Shown: positions 35,784 to 45,499, counted from the first letter of the stretch. The stretch is 64,000 nt of DNA from Enterobacter vonholyi (GCF_008364555.1 NZ_VTUC01000014.1:1-64000); one strand, 5' to 3'. The notes: generated by a model from the letters alone, not told the origin. A program made the numbers and translations.

Positions 35784-36692
35784 ATGGCAACCGTTGACCT
35801 GAATCAGTTACCCGTTCCCGATGTGGTGGAAGAACTGGACTTTGAAACCATTCTTGCCGAACGCATCGCGACGCTAATATCGCTTTATCCCGAAAATCAG
35901 CAGGAGGCTATCGCCCGGACGCTGGCACTTGAGTCAGAGCCGATTGTGAAGCTGCTGCAGGAAAACGCCTACCGTGAAGTTATCTGGCGTCAGCGTGTGA
36001 ATGAAGCCGCGCAGGCGGTAACGCTGGCCTATTCAACCGGTCACGATCTTGACGTCGTGGCCGGGAACAACAATACCGCGCGACTGACCATCACCCCGGC
36101 GGATGACACTACCATCCCGCCGACGCCTGCTGTTATGGAGTCCGACACCGACCTCCGTCTGCGTACGCAACAGGCATTTGAAGGCCTGAGCGTGGCGGGT
36201 CCGGTCGGTGCTTATGAGTATCACGGCCGCAGCGCCGACGGGCGGGTCGCTGACGTCTCGGTCGAAAGCCCGTCGCCCGCCTGTGTGACGATTACCGTTT
36301 TATCGCGCGAGGGTGACGGCACCGCGAGCCCTGAATTACTGGCGATTGTTGATAAGGCGCTGAATGCCGAGGATGTGCGCCCGGTGGCCGACCGGGTAAC
36401 CGTCCAGTCAGCTGAAATTGTGCCGTACCAGATTGACGCGACGCTCTACGTTTACCCCGGTCCCGAATCTGAGCCCATCAGGCAGGCATCAGAGCAGAGG
36501 CTTCAGAGCTATATCAGCGCGCAGCACCGCCTCGGGCGTGATATCCGGCTGTCAGCCATTTACGCGGCGCTGCATGTTGAGGGGGTGCAGCGTGTCGAGC
36601 TGGCATCACCGCAGGCCGATATTGTGCTGAGTAAGTCGCAGGCGTCGAACTGTACCGAGTACCAGATAACTATCGGGGGCTCGGATGAGTGA
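35784..36692 (+). CDS. J: Baseplate assembly protein (P2 gpJ)
   Basis: A 302-residue gpJ-family protein that forms the baseplate edge. It starts MATVDLNQLPVPDVVEELDF and includes YSTGHDLDVVAG and the YEYHGRSADGRVADVSVESPSP segment. Overlaps I by 8 bp. Confidence 0.94.
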   Translation: MATVDLNQLPVPDVVEELDFETILAERIATLISLYPENQQEAIARTLALESEPIVKLLQENAYREVIWRQRVNEAAQAVTLAYSTGHDLDVVAGNNNTARLTITPADDTTIPPTPAVMESDTDLRLRTQQAFEGLSVAGPVGAYEYHGRSADGRVADVSVESPSPACVTITVLSREGDGTASPELLAIVDKALNAEDVRPVADRVTVQSAEIVPYQIDATLYVYPGPESEPIRQASEQRLQSYISAQHRLGRDIRLSAIYAALHVEGVQRVELASPQADIVLSKSQASNCTEYQITIGGSDE

Positions 36693-37293
36693 CCGGCTGT
36701 TACCCGTCGGCTCGTCGCCGCTGGAGGTTGCCGCCGCTGCCGCGCTCGCTGAGATTCAGCGCGTGCCGGTACCGCTGCGCACCCTGTGGAACTGGCGCAC
36801 CTGCCCGGTAAACCTGCTGCCGTATCTGGCGTGGGCGCTGTCGGTCGACCGGTGGGATGAGAAGTGGCCGGAGGCGACAAAGCGCAGCGTCTGCGCGTCG
36901 TCGTTTTTCGTCCATCAGCACAAAGGCACCATCAGTGCATTGCGTCGGGTGGTCGAGCCGCTCGGCTTTCTGATTGAGGTGCGCGAGTGGTGGCAGCTCA
37001 ATGAGGAGCCTGGAACATTCCGCCTCGTTGTCGGCGTGCTCGACAGCGGCATCACTGACGAAATGTATCAGGAGCTCGAGCGCCTGATTGAAGACGCCAA
37101 ACCGGCAAGCCGCCACCTGACGGGGCTTGCTATCAGCCTGAGTGCGACCGGTGAGCTGTATGTCGGCGCGGGATGCTACGACGGCGACGCGCTCACCGTT
37201 TACCCCTACACCCCCGAGGAAATTGTCGTCGGCGGTGAATATTACCCGGCCTCGGCCATCCATTTGATTGATAACCTGAGAGTGAACGCATGA
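36685..37293 (+). CDS. I: Tail protein (P2 gpI)
   Basis: A 202-residue gpI-family tail/baseplate protein. The core RVPVPLRTLWNWRTCPVNLLPYLAWALSVDRWDE is highly conserved in P2-like phages. Overlaps H by 4 bp. Confidence 0.94.
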   Translation: MSDRLLPVGSSPLEVAAAAALAEIQRVPVPLRTLWNWRTCPVNLLPYLAWALSVDRWDEKWPEATKRSVCASSFFVHQHKGTISALRRVVEPLGFLIEVREWWQLNEEPGTFRLVVGVLDSGITDEMYQELERLIEDAKPASRHLTGLAISLSATGELYVGAGCYDGDALTVYPYTPEEIVVGGEYYPASAIHLIDNLRVNA

Positions 37294-38219
37294 CCGCAAA
37301 ATATCTTGCCATTCTGACCAATCAGGGCGCGGCGCGGCTGGCGAACGCGGCGGCACTCGGTACCAGACTAAACCTGACGCAGATGGCCGTCGGTGATGCG
37401 AATGGTACGCTGCCGACCCCTGACCCGGCGCAGACGAAGCTCATTAACCAGAAGCGCATCGCGCCGCTGAACCAGCTGAATGTTGACCCGGCCAATACCA
37501 GCCAGATTATCGCGGAACAGATTATTCCCGAGAATGAGGGCGGTTTCTGGATACGCGAGATTGGTCTCTACGACGATGAGGGGATTCTGATTGCTGTGGC
37601 AAACTGCCCGGAGACCTACAAGCCGCAGCTGCAGGAGGGGAGCGGCCGCACGCAGACCATCCGAATGATTCTGATTGTATCGAGCACGTCGGCCATTACC
37701 CTGAAAATCGACCCGTCGGTGGTGCTGGCAACGCGGCAGTATGTCGACGACAAGGTTATCGAGGTGAAAGCCTATGCTGATGATTTGCTTAAAAAGCATG
37801 TCGCGGGAAATAACCCACATGCACAATACCTGATGATTGCGAACGCATTAAAAGAAATGGCCGACGCCGGTTTGGTTGGTGAAGTTCTAAAAAACCTCGG
37901 TTTGCAATACTCCATTAGCGAACCCGATGCAGAAACAGTTGTTTACACGCTGCCCGGCGGTTATAAGCTCATGGCTTTTAACCGATTGGTGAATAACTCA
38001 ACTACCGTTGGGACGGGAGTTACAACTCCAATAACGTTTCCTCAGTCGTTCCCTTTGAGATTGATTGCTGTGTTCGCTACCAAGAAAAACTATGTTCAGG
38101 CGGCTGTGAGCTGCGAGAACCACTCGCTGACTGGCTTTGATGCTGTGGTCACGCTGATAACAACTATTGCGGGTGGTATTACAAGCACTCGCGCAATGTT
38201 TTTCGCTATTGGGAAATGA
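37290..38219 (+). CDS. H: Tail fibre protein (P2 gpH-like, short)
   Basis: The N-terminal about 150 residues (KYLAILTNQGAARLANAAALGTRLNLTQMAVGDANG) match the baseplate-binding part of P2 gpH. The rest is a short, unrelated receptor-binding region with an AT-rich C-terminal domain of the gp53-like type. At 309 residues it is less than half of P2 gpH (about 669). The distal exchange is typical of fibre evolution and implies a different host range. Confidence 0.88.
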   Translation: MTAKYLAILTNQGAARLANAAALGTRLNLTQMAVGDANGTLPTPDPAQTKLINQKRIAPLNQLNVDPANTSQIIAEQIIPENEGGFWIREIGLYDDEGILIAVANCPETYKPQLQEGSGRTQTIRMILIVSSTSAITLKIDPSVVLATRQYVDDKVIEVKAYADDLLKKHVAGNNPHAQYLMIANALKEMADAGLVGEVLKNLGLQYSISEPDAETVVYTLPGGYKLMAFNRLVNNSTTVGTGVTTPITFPQSFPLRLIAVFATKKNYVQAAVSCENHSLTGFDAVVTLITTIAGGITSTRAMFFAIGK

Positions 38220-38221
38220 CC

Positions 38222-38650
38222 ATGAAATATTTCTACAGCGCTAAAAATAATGCGTTTTATTACTTCGGCTGGAAAGATGAATATGATGCTGCTGGTACAT
38301 GGCCAGATGATGCAGTTGAAATTTCTGATGAGATTCATGAAAAGTACTCGACTGACGCGCCGAAAGGTAAAATTTTAACTGCTGGCGCTGACGGTATGCC
38401 TACATGGGGCGATGTCCCACCACCGACTCACGAAGAAATTGTGTGTCAAGCGAGCGTTGAAAAACAGAACCGAATTGATGCTGCAAACAACTATATGAGC
38501 GCTAAGCAGTGGCCAGGCAAGGCCGCGATTGGCCGTCTGAAGGACACTGAAAAAAGTCAGTACAACGAGTGGTTAGACTATCTTGATGAGCTCGAAGCCA
38601 TAGATACGTCCATCGCGCCGCATATTGAGTGGCCGGAAAGACCAGAATAA
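38222..38650 (+). CDS. G: Tail fibre assembly protein (P2 gpG-like)
   Basis: A 142-residue Caudo_TAP chaperone for the fibre. The KNNAFYYFGWKDEYDAAGTWPDDAVEIS start and the WPGKAAIGRLKDTEKSQYNEWLDYLDELEAID C-terminus are typical. Start at 38222 is preferred for its GGGAA site; an ATG two codons earlier overlaps the H stop. Confidence 0.88.
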   Translation: MKYFYSAKNNAFYYFGWKDEYDAAGTWPDDAVEISDEIHEKYSTDAPKGKILTAGADGMPTWGDVPPPTHEEIVCQASVEKQNRIDAANNYMSAKQWPGKAAIGRLKDTEKSQYNEWLDYLDELEAIDTSIAPHIEWPERPE

Positions 38651-38653
38651 ACG

Positions 38654-38680
38654 AAGCCCTCCACCCGGAGGGCTTTTTTG
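38654..38680 (+). terminator. Terminator after G
   Basis: AAGCCCTCC-ACCC-GGAGGGCTT followed by T6 ends the V-to-G transcript. The P2 Z/fun cargo locus, normally here, is missing; FI starts 95 bp on. Confidence 0.88.
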
Positions 38681-38774
38681 TATGTTGTGTTATCCCTCCA
38701 CCAACGGCATTGCATCGCGCCTGCGCGACACACAACAGAAAATAGTCGCACCCCCTAACCACGGAGTTAAACAG

Positions 38775-39968
38775 ATGGGCGACTATCATCACGGCGTCGA
38801 GGTCATCGAGATTAACGATGGCACGCGCACCATTTCCACCGTCTCGACGGCCATCATCGGCATGGTCTGCACGGCCAGCGATGCTGACGACAAGACGTTT
38901 CCTCTTAACGAGCCGGTGCTGATTACCAGCGTGCAAACGGCTATCGGTAAAGCCGGTAAAAAAGGCACGCTGTCAAAATCCCTGCAGGCCATCGCCGACC
39001 AGTGCAAGCCGGTCATTGTGGTGGTGCGAGTTCCCGAAGGTACCGACGACCCGTCAGACCCGGAAGCGGCGCAGAAAGAAACCATTTCCAACATCATCGG
39101 CACGACGGACGAAAACGGCAAATACACCGGGCTGAAAGCGCTATTAACGGCGAAAACCGTCACCGGCGTTAAGCCGCGCATTCTCGGCGTGCCGGGGCTG
39201 GATACGCAGGAAGTGGCGACCGCACTTGCGTCGACCTGCCAGAGCCTGCGCGCGTTTGGCTATGTTAGCGCGTGGGGCTGCAAGACCATTTCCGACGCCA
39301 TCAAATACCGTGAGAACTTCAGCCAGCGCGAGCTCATGGTCATTCATCCTGATTTTCTGGCATGGGACACCACGGCGAACGAAACGGATATTGCATGGGC
39401 GACCGCCCGCGCGCTCGGCCTGCGTGCCAGAATCGACCAGACAATCGGCTGGCACAAAACGCTGTCCAACGTCGGCGTGAATGGCGTCACCGGCGTAAGC
39501 GCCTCGGTCTCATGGGATTTGCAGGAGCAGGCTACCGACGCCAATCTGCTGAATCAGGCCGGGGTGACAACGCTCATCCGCAACGATGGCTTTAAGTTCT
39601 GGGGCAACCGCACCTGCTCGGACGATCCGTTATTCGTGTTTGAAAACTACACCCGCACGGCGCAGGTGCTGGCCGACACGATGGCGGAGGCGCACGCGTG
39701 GGCGATGGATAAGCCGGTTTCTGCAACGCTCATCCGCGACATCGTCGCCGGTATCAATGCCAAATTCCGCGAGCTGAAAAATAACGGCTATATCGTTGAC
39801 GGCTCATGCTGGTACGACCCGGAGTCAAACAGCGTGGAAACACTGAAAGCCGGGAAACTGTATATCGATTACGACTACACCCCCGTCCCGCCGCTGGAAA
39901 ACCTGACCCTGCGCCAGCGCATCACCGATACCTATCTGGCAGACCTGTCAGACTCGGTCAACAGCTAA
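38775..39968 (+). CDS. FI: Tail sheath protein (P2 gpFI)
   Basis: The start MGDYHHGVEVIEINDGTRTI (38775) gives 397 residues (P2 396). This is the contractile sheath subunit. The long in-frame upstream extension is not coding by comparison with P2. Confidence 0.95.
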   Translation: MGDYHHGVEVIEINDGTRTISTVSTAIIGMVCTASDADDKTFPLNEPVLITSVQTAIGKAGKKGTLSKSLQAIADQCKPVIVVVRVPEGTDDPSDPEAAQKETISNIIGTTDENGKYTGLKALLTAKTVTGVKPRILGVPGLDTQEVATALASTCQSLRAFGYVSAWGCKTISDAIKYRENFSQRELMVIHPDFLAWDTTANETDIAWATARALGLRARIDQTIGWHKTLSNVGVNGVTGVSASVSWDLQEQATDANLLNQAGVTTLIRNDGFKFWGNRTCSDDPLFVFENYTRTAQVLADTMAEAHAWAMDKPVSATLIRDIVAGINAKFRELKNNGYIVDGSCWYDPESNSVETLKAGKLYIDYDYTPVPPLENLTLRQRITDTYLADLSDSVNS

Positions 39969-39980
39969 GGAGCTCAGAGC

Positions 39981-40499
39981 ATGGCGTTACCACGCAAACT
40001 GAAATACCTGAATATGTTTAACGACGGTCTCAGCTACATGGGCGTCGTTGAATCCGTCACCCTGCCAAAGCTGACCCGCAAGCTTGAGAAATATCGCGGC
40101 GGCGGGATGCCGGGCTCGGTGTCGATTGACCTCGGCCTCGACGACGACGCGCTGTCGCTTGAGTGGACGCTGGGCGGTCTGCCTGACGTTGAGTTGTGGG
40201 CGCAGTACGCGTCACCGGGTGCCGACAGCGTGCCGCTGCGCTTCACCGGCTCATTCCAGCGCGATGACACCGGCGCAATTTCTGCCGTTGAGGTGGTCAT
40301 GCGTGGCCGTCACAAGGAGTACGACGGCGGCGAGAACAAGCAGGGCGAAAGCGGCACGACCAAAATCGCGACCGAATGCTCGTATTACCAGCTCACGATT
40401 GACGGCAAAGAAGTCATCGAGATTGACGTCGTCAATATGGTGATGAAAGTCGACGGCGTCGACCGTCTCGCAGAGCACCGCCGGGCGATTGGCCTGTAA
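39981..40499 (+). CDS. FII: Tail tube protein (P2 gpFII)
   Basis: The 172-residue tube subunit has the same length as P2 gpFII, with NMFNDGLSYMGVVESVTLPKL. It follows FI by 12 bp with an AAGGAG ribosome site. Confidence 0.95.
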   Translation: MALPRKLKYLNMFNDGLSYMGVVESVTLPKLTRKLEKYRGGGMPGSVSIDLGLDDDALSLEWTLGGLPDVELWAQYASPGADSVPLRFTGSFQRDDTGAISAVEVVMRGRHKEYDGGENKQGESGTTKIATECSYYQLTIDGKEVIEIDVVNMVMKVDGVDRLAEHRRAIGL

Positions 40500-40559
40500 C
40501 CCGTTAACCGGTCAGCGAGGCTGGCCGGTCACTTACTCATATTCAAAGAGAGCAACATC

Positions 40560-41023
40560 ATGGAAAACATCAACGAAATCACCACCACCGAAACCGAAAA
40601 CCCAAACATTGTGATCCTCGATAATCCCGTCATGCGCGGTGAGCAAAAAATCGAACAGGTGACCGTGACCAAACCCAACGCCGGTACTCTGCGCGGTGTG
40701 AGTCTGGCCTCGCTGGCAAACTCTGATGTCGATGCGCTGATTAAGGTGCTGCCGCGCATGACATACCCGGCGCTGACCGAACCCGAGGTCATGCGTCTGG
40801 AAGCGTCAGACCTGATTTTGTTCGCCGGTAAGGTGGTCGGTTTTTTGTCACCATCTTCGGCTCGCTGACCTTCCCGGATAACCTTTCGGTCGATGACCTG
40901 ATGGCGGATATCGCGGTGATATTTCACTGGCCGCCATCAGAGCTGAATTCCCTGAGCGTGACCGAGCTCATCACATGGCGCGAAAAGGCGCTGCAGCGAA
41001 GCGGACACCACCATGAGCAATAA
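40560..41023 (+). CDS. E: Tail assembly chaperones gpE and gpE+E' (frameshift)
   Basis: Gene E proper is 40560-40868 (102 residues). A -1 slip at T-TTT-TTG (40841-40847) would join it to the E' frame, which then reads VTIFGSLTFPDNLSVDD and ends at 41023. P2 uses the same slip to make gpE and gpE+E', the equivalents of lambda G and GT, which chaperone the tape measure. The fused frame overlaps T by 11 bp. Confidence 0.88.
40841..40847 (+). promoter_or_regulatory. Programmed -1 ribosomal frameshift site
   Basis: The heptamer T-TTT-TTG is in the right phase with E codons (GGT TTT TTG) and the -1 frame is open for 58 further codons. Location and product match P2. Confidence 0.88.
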
Positions 41024-43460
41024 CGTCAGACTTGAGGTACTGCTGAACGCAGTTGACCGGGCAAGCCGACCGCTTAAAGCTATCCAGACTGCCAGCAAGA
41101 CCCTTGCTGGCGATATCCGCACTTCTCAAAACAGCCTGCGCGATCTGAATGCGCAGGCTGGCCGAATTGACGGATTCAGGAAAGCGAGCGCACAGCTTGC
41201 CGTGACAGGCCAGTCGCTTAACAAGGCGAAACAGGAAGCCGCCGCGCTGGCCGTCCAGTTTAAAAATACGCAGAACCCCACAACCGCGCAGGCGCGCGCG
41301 ATGGAGGCGGCAAAGAAATCCGCCGCTGACCTGCAGCTCAAATACAACAGCCTCAGGCAGTCGGTACAGCGCCAGCGCACCGAGCTCGCGCAGGCCGGGA
41401 TTAACACCCGTACTCTCTCGGCGGATGAGCGCCGCCTGAAAACCAGCATCAGTGAAACGACTGCGCAGCTAAACCGGCAGCGCGAGGCACTGGCGCGGGT
41501 CAGTCAACAGCAGGCGCGACTGAGTCGCGTTAAAGAGCGTTATCAGGCCGGTAAATCCCTTGCCGGAGGCGCTGCTGCGGCAGGCGCGGCGGGTGTAGGA
41601 TTCGCCACGGCGGGAACGATGGCCGGGGTGAAGTTGATGATGCCGGGCTATGAATTTGCACAGAAAAACTCTGAGCTGCAGGCCGTGCTCGGCGTCGATA
41701 AACAGTCACCCGAAATGGAGGCGCTGCGCAAACAGGCGCGCCAGCTCGGGGACAATACCGCTGCGTCTGCAGACGATGCGGCGAGCGCGCAGATTATCAT
41801 TGCGAAAAGCGGCGGGGATGCCGCAGCGATTCAGGCGGCGACGCCGGTCACGCTGAATATGGCGCTGTCTAACCGGCGCTCGATGGAAGAAAACGCCGCG
41901 CTGCTGACGGGTATGAAATCCGCGTTTCAGATGTCTAACGACCAGATCGCGCACATCGGCGACGTGCTGTCGATGACCATGAACAAAACGGCCGCTGACT
42001 TTGACGGGCTGAGCGACGCGCTGACGTATGCTGCGCCGGTGGCAAAAAATGCCGGGGTCAGTATCGAGCAGACAGCCGCAATGGTCGGCGCGCTCCATGA
42101 CGCCAAAATCACCGGCTCGATGGCGGGGACGGGCAGCCGTGCCGTCCTGAGTCGCCTGCAGGCTCCGACCGGTAAGGCATACGAGGCCATTAAAGAGCTC
42201 GGCGTTAAAACGTCTGACAGCAAGGGCAACACGCGCCCGATATTCGCCATTCTGAAAGAAATGCAGCGCAGTTTTGAGAAAAACAATCTCGGAACAAGCC
42301 AGAAAGGCGAGTACATGAAAACCATCTTTGGTGAGGAAGCCAGCTCGGCGGCGGCGGTACTGATGACCGCTGCCTCAAGCGGCAAACTCGACCAGCTCAC
42401 GGCGGCGTTTAAAGCCTCGGACGGGAAAACCGCTGAGCTCGTTAAAATCATGCAGGACAACCTCGGCGGCGACTTCAAAGAATTCCAGTCAGCCTATGAG
42501 GCCGTCGGTACTGACCTGTTTGACCAGCAGGAAGGGTCACTGCGTAAGCTCACCCAGACTGCCACGAAATATGTGTTAAAGCTCGACGGCTGGATCCAGA
42601 AAAATCAGGGGCTGGCGCAGACCATCGGCATCATAGCAGGCGGCGCACTGGCAATTATTGGTATCCTCGGGGCAATTGGTCTGGTCGCCTGGCCGGTCAT
42701 TACCGGCATTAATATTTTAATTGCCGGTGCGTCGCTGCTCGGGACGGTTTTCTCTGTGGTGGGCGGTGCCATTATGACCGTGCTCGGGGCGCTTACCTGG
42801 CCGATTGTGGCTATTGGCGTTGTCATCATCGCCGGTGCGCTGCTCATCCGCAAATACTGGGAGCCAATAAGCGCATTTTTCTCAGGCGTAATGGAGGGGA
42901 TAAAGCAGGCTTTTGCCCCTGTAGTGGAGTTATTCGAACCGTTAAAGCCGGTTTTTGACTGGCTGGGTGACAAACTTAAAGCGGCGTGGCAGTGGTTTAA
43001 AGACCTGATCGCACCGGTTAAGTCGACGCAGGAGACGCTCGACAGCTGCAAAAATGCGGGTGTGATGTTCGGTAAGATGCTGGCCGAAGCGCTGATGTTA
43101 CCGCTCAAAAGCTTTAATACATTGCGTACCGGCGTTAACTGGTTACTGGAAAAGCTCGGGGTTATCAATAAAGAATCGAGCGACCTTGACCAGAAGGCTG
43201 CTAAAGCCAGTGCCGCCACCGGCTCGCAAAATGGGTCTTATATTCCGGCAACCTCAGCATATGGCGGTTATCAGGCATATCAGCCGGTAACGGCACCCAC
43301 GGGTAAGACTTACGTCGACCAGAGCAAGCCTGAATACAACATTAATCTGAATGGTGGCATCGCGCCGGGCAGCGACCTTGACCGGCAACTCCGCGAGGCT
43401 GTCGATAAATTCGACCGTGAAAACCGTGCGCGTCAGCGCTCAAGTATGCGCCATGACTGA
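41013..43460 (+). CDS. T: Tail tape measure protein (P2 gpT)
   Basis: 815 residues, the same as P2 gpT. It has an N-terminal coiled coil (about 20-170), a Gly/Ala-rich hydrophobic segment (about 180-210) and membrane-like helices near 530-620 that may enter the host membrane at injection. It sets tail length. Confidence 0.95.
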   Translation: MSNNVRLEVLLNAVDRASRPLKAIQTASKTLAGDIRTSQNSLRDLNAQAGRIDGFRKASAQLAVTGQSLNKAKQEAAALAVQFKNTQNPTTAQARAMEAAKKSAADLQLKYNSLRQSVQRQRTELAQAGINTRTLSADERRLKTSISETTAQLNRQREALARVSQQQARLSRVKERYQAGKSLAGGAAAAGAAGVGFATAGTMAGVKLMMPGYEFAQKNSELQAVLGVDKQSPEMEALRKQARQLGDNTAASADDAASAQIIIAKSGGDAAAIQAATPVTLNMALSNRRSMEENAALLTGMKSAFQMSNDQIAHIGDVLSMTMNKTAADFDGLSDALTYAAPVAKNAGVSIEQTAAMVGALHDAKITGSMAGTGSRAVLSRLQAPTGKAYEAIKELGVKTSDSKGNTRPIFAILKEMQRSFEKNNLGTSQKGEYMKTIFGEEASSAAAVLMTAASSGKLDQLTAAFKASDGKTAELVKIMQDNLGGDFKEFQSAYEAVGTDLFDQQEGSLRKLTQTATKYVLKLDGWIQKNQGLAQTIGIIAGGALAIIGILGAIGLVAWPVITGINILIAGASLLGTVFSVVGGAIMTVLGALTWPIVAIGVVIIAGALLIRKYWEPISAFFSGVMEGIKQAFAPVVELFEPLKPVFDWLGDKLKAAWQWFKDLIAPVKSTQETLDSCKNAGVMFGKMLAEALMLPLKSFNTLRTGVNWLLEKLGVINKESSDLDQKAAKASAATGSQNGSYIPATSAYGGYQAYQPVTAPTGKTYVDQSKPEYNINLNGGIAPGSDLDRQLREAVDKFDRENRARQRSSMRHD

Positions 43461-43472
43461 GGGGGATAAAGC

Positions 43473-43937
43473 ATGTTAATGGTTTTAGGTTTGTTTGTGT
43501 TTGAGCGCCGTACGCTGCCCTATCAGTCTATGCAGTATTCGAAGGATTACCGCTGGGCGTCAAACGACCGTATCGGCAAGCCACCGGCTTACCAGTATCT
43601 TGGGGAAGGGGAAACCACGCGCACGCTGTCGGGCGTGCTCTATCCCGAAATTACCGGCGGACGTCTGTCACTGACCGCCATCGAGCTGATGGCAGACGAG
43701 GGGCGCGCGTGGCCGCTGATTGACGGAACGGGCATGATCCACGGCATGTATGTCATCGACAAAGTGACGCATACGCACACCGAGTTATTCAGCGACGGAG
43801 CGGCGAGAAAAATCGAGTTTAGCCTTTCTCTTAAGCGGGTCGATAAATCGCTGGCAGCCATTTATGGCGACCTGAAAACGCAGGCCGACAATCTGGTCAC
43901 GTCTGCCGGTGACTGGCTGGGAGGGCTGGCAGGATGA
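43473..43937 (+). CDS. U: Tail terminator/assembly protein (P2 gpU)
   Basis: A 154-residue gpU-family protein: LGLFVFERRTLPYQSMQ and the GEGETTRTLSGVLYPEITGG core. Overlaps D by 4 bp. Confidence 0.93.
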   Translation: MLMVLGLFVFERRTLPYQSMQYSKDYRWASNDRIGKPPAYQYLGEGETTRTLSGVLYPEITGGRLSLTAIELMADEGRAWPLIDGTGMIHGMYVIDKVTHTHTELFSDGAARKIEFSLSLKRVDKSLAAIYGDLKTQADNLVTSAGDWLGGLAG

Positions 43938-45097
43938 TTACAGGAATGGATATTCAGGCCGGGGCGAAGATTGCCCCGGCGTTTATGCTTAAGCTGGATA
44001 ACGATGATATCACGCAGGATTTTAGTGACCGTCTTATCAGTCTGACCATGACCGATAATCGCGGATTCGAGGCCGACCAGCTCGATATTGAGCTTGATGA
44101 CACTGACGGTCAGATAGCTTTGCCACCGCGCGGCGCATCCCTGACACTGTGGTTAGGCTGGAAGGGTGCAGCGCTGATAAAAAAAGGGACGTTCACGGTC
44201 GACGAAATCGAGCACAGGGGCGCGCCTGATACGCTGACCATCCGGGGGCGCAGCGCCGATTTTCGCGGGACGCTGAACTCGCGCCGGGAACAGTCATGGC
44301 ATGACACTACGCTCTGGCAAATTGTGGAGACGATTGCGGCACGCAATAAGCTGACGGCCAGCGTGGCCGACACGCTGAAAGCCGTCGCCGTGCCTCACAT
44401 TGACCAGTCGCAGGAATCCGACGCGGTGTTTCTGTCCCGCCTGGCTGACCGGAACGGGGCGTCGGTTTCGGTAAAAGCGGGAAAACTGTTATTCCTGAAA
44501 GCGGGGAGCGGTAAGACGGCCAGCGGAAAGCCCATTCCGCAGATGACGCTTGAGCGCGGGGACGGCGATCGTCATCAGTTTGCCATTGCTGACCGGGAAG
44601 CCTACACCGGCGTGACGGCAAAGTGGCTGCACACCAAAGACCCGAAGCCGCAAGAGCAAAAGGTGAAGCTCAAGCGTAAGCCAAAAGAGAAGCACCTCCG
44701 CGCGCTGCAGCACCCAAAGGCTACCAAAGCCCCGGCGAATGCCAAAGCCAAAAAAGAGCAGGAAGCGCGCGAGGGTGAGTATATGGCCGGTGAGGCTGAC
44801 AACGTGCTGGAGCTTACGACCATTTACGCGACAAAGGCGCAGGCCATGCGCGCCGCGCAGGCGAAGTGGGACAAGCTGCAGCGAGGTGTCGCGGAGTTTT
44901 CAATCTCGCTGGCGATCGGCCGGGCAGATTTATTTCCTGAAACGCCAGTCGCGGTGAAAGGCTTTAAGCGCGTTATAGACGAGCAGGCATGGATAATCAG
45001 CCGGGTGGTGCATAACCTCAACGGGAACGGCTACACGACGAATTTAGAGCTTGAGGTTAAGATTTCGGATGTTGAGTACGAGCAAGCGAACGATTAA
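43934..45097 (+). CDS. D: Tail protein (P2 gpD), baseplate hub
   Basis: 387 residues as in P2. Contains DRLISLTMTDNRGFEADQLDIELDD and the hub core EHRGAPDTLTIRGRSADF. A Lys-rich insertion (about 235-280) is notable. It is the last structural gene. Confidence 0.94.
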   Translation: MITGMDIQAGAKIAPAFMLKLDNDDITQDFSDRLISLTMTDNRGFEADQLDIELDDTDGQIALPPRGASLTLWLGWKGAALIKKGTFTVDEIEHRGAPDTLTIRGRSADFRGTLNSRREQSWHDTTLWQIVETIAARNKLTASVADTLKAVAVPHIDQSQESDAVFLSRLADRNGASVSVKAGKLLFLKAGSGKTASGKPIPQMTLERGDGDRHQFAIADREAYTGVTAKWLHTKDPKPQEQKVKLKRKPKEKHLRALQHPKATKAPANAKAKKEQEAREGEYMAGEADNVLELTTIYATKAQAMRAAQAKWDKLQRGVAEFSISLAIGRADLFPETPVAVKGFKRVIDEQAWIISRVVHNLNGNGYTTNLELEVKISDVEYEQAND

Positions 45098-45173
45098 ACA
45101 ATACAAATTTTGTCTTGCAAATGCAAATTTGAGGTTTATCATCCCGACTAGGCCATGAGAGGGGGATATAATT

Positions 45174-45392
45174 ATGATGCACTGTCCATTATGCCAGGAC
45201 GCTTCACACGCAAGGTCAAGCCGGTATTTAAGCACTGAAACAAAAGAGCGTTATCACCAGTGCCAAAACATAAACTGTGGCTGTACTTTTGTAACACACG
45301 AAACACTTGCAAGGTACATAGTTAAGCCAGGTGAAGTGGTGCCAGCCCCGCCCCACCCCTCAAAATACAATCAGGGTAGTCTGTGGCTTTGA
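45174..45392 (+). CDS. ogr: Late transcription activator Ogr/Delta
   Basis: A 72-residue zinc-finger activator of P2 late promoters, which contacts the RNA polymerase alpha subunit. The metal ligands are C4-x2-C7 and C30-x4-C35 (CPLC; CQNINC), and HARSSRYLSTETKERYHQC is almost identical to P2 Ogr. Its targets should have TGT-N12-ACA boxes, which I did not find by eye. Confidence 0.95.
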   Translation: MMHCPLCQDASHARSSRYLSTETKERYHQCQNINCGCTFVTHETLARYIVKPGEVVPAPPHPSKYNQGSLWL

Positions 45393-45416
45393 ACCTGCTC
45401 CGGCAGGTTTTTTTAT
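45392..45416 (+). terminator. ogr terminator
   Basis: AACCTG-CTCCGG-CAGGTT followed by T7 directly after ogr ends rightward phage transcription before attR. Confidence 0.85.
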
Positions 45417-45437
45417 TTCTATCGCCAAAGCGTTAAT

Positions 45438-45459
45438 CTCTGCCGCCAATTTGCCGCCA
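45438..45459. repeat. Candidate Int arm-type site, right copy
   Basis: CTCTGCCGCCA-AT-TTGCCGCCA repeats the sequence at 15960-15981 in direct orientation. It lies about 80 bp inside attR. Confidence 0.5.
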
Positions 45460-45466
45460 TCGCCAA

Positions 45467-45499
45467 TAAAAAAGGGGTTAGCATTACGCCAACCCCTTG
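45467..45499 (-). terminator. Phage-supplied replacement terminator for rplS
   Basis: On the minus strand AAGGGGTTGGC pairs with GCTAACCCCTT (one G-U) across a 5-nt loop and runs into T6. It lies about 40 bp after the rplS stop but inside the prophage, where it can replace the host terminator now displaced to 15797-15830. Confidence 0.7.

Noticed and set aside
38625..38774. 50-codon in-frame extension of FI
   Set aside because: It runs through the G terminator, and FI has P2 length when started at 38775.
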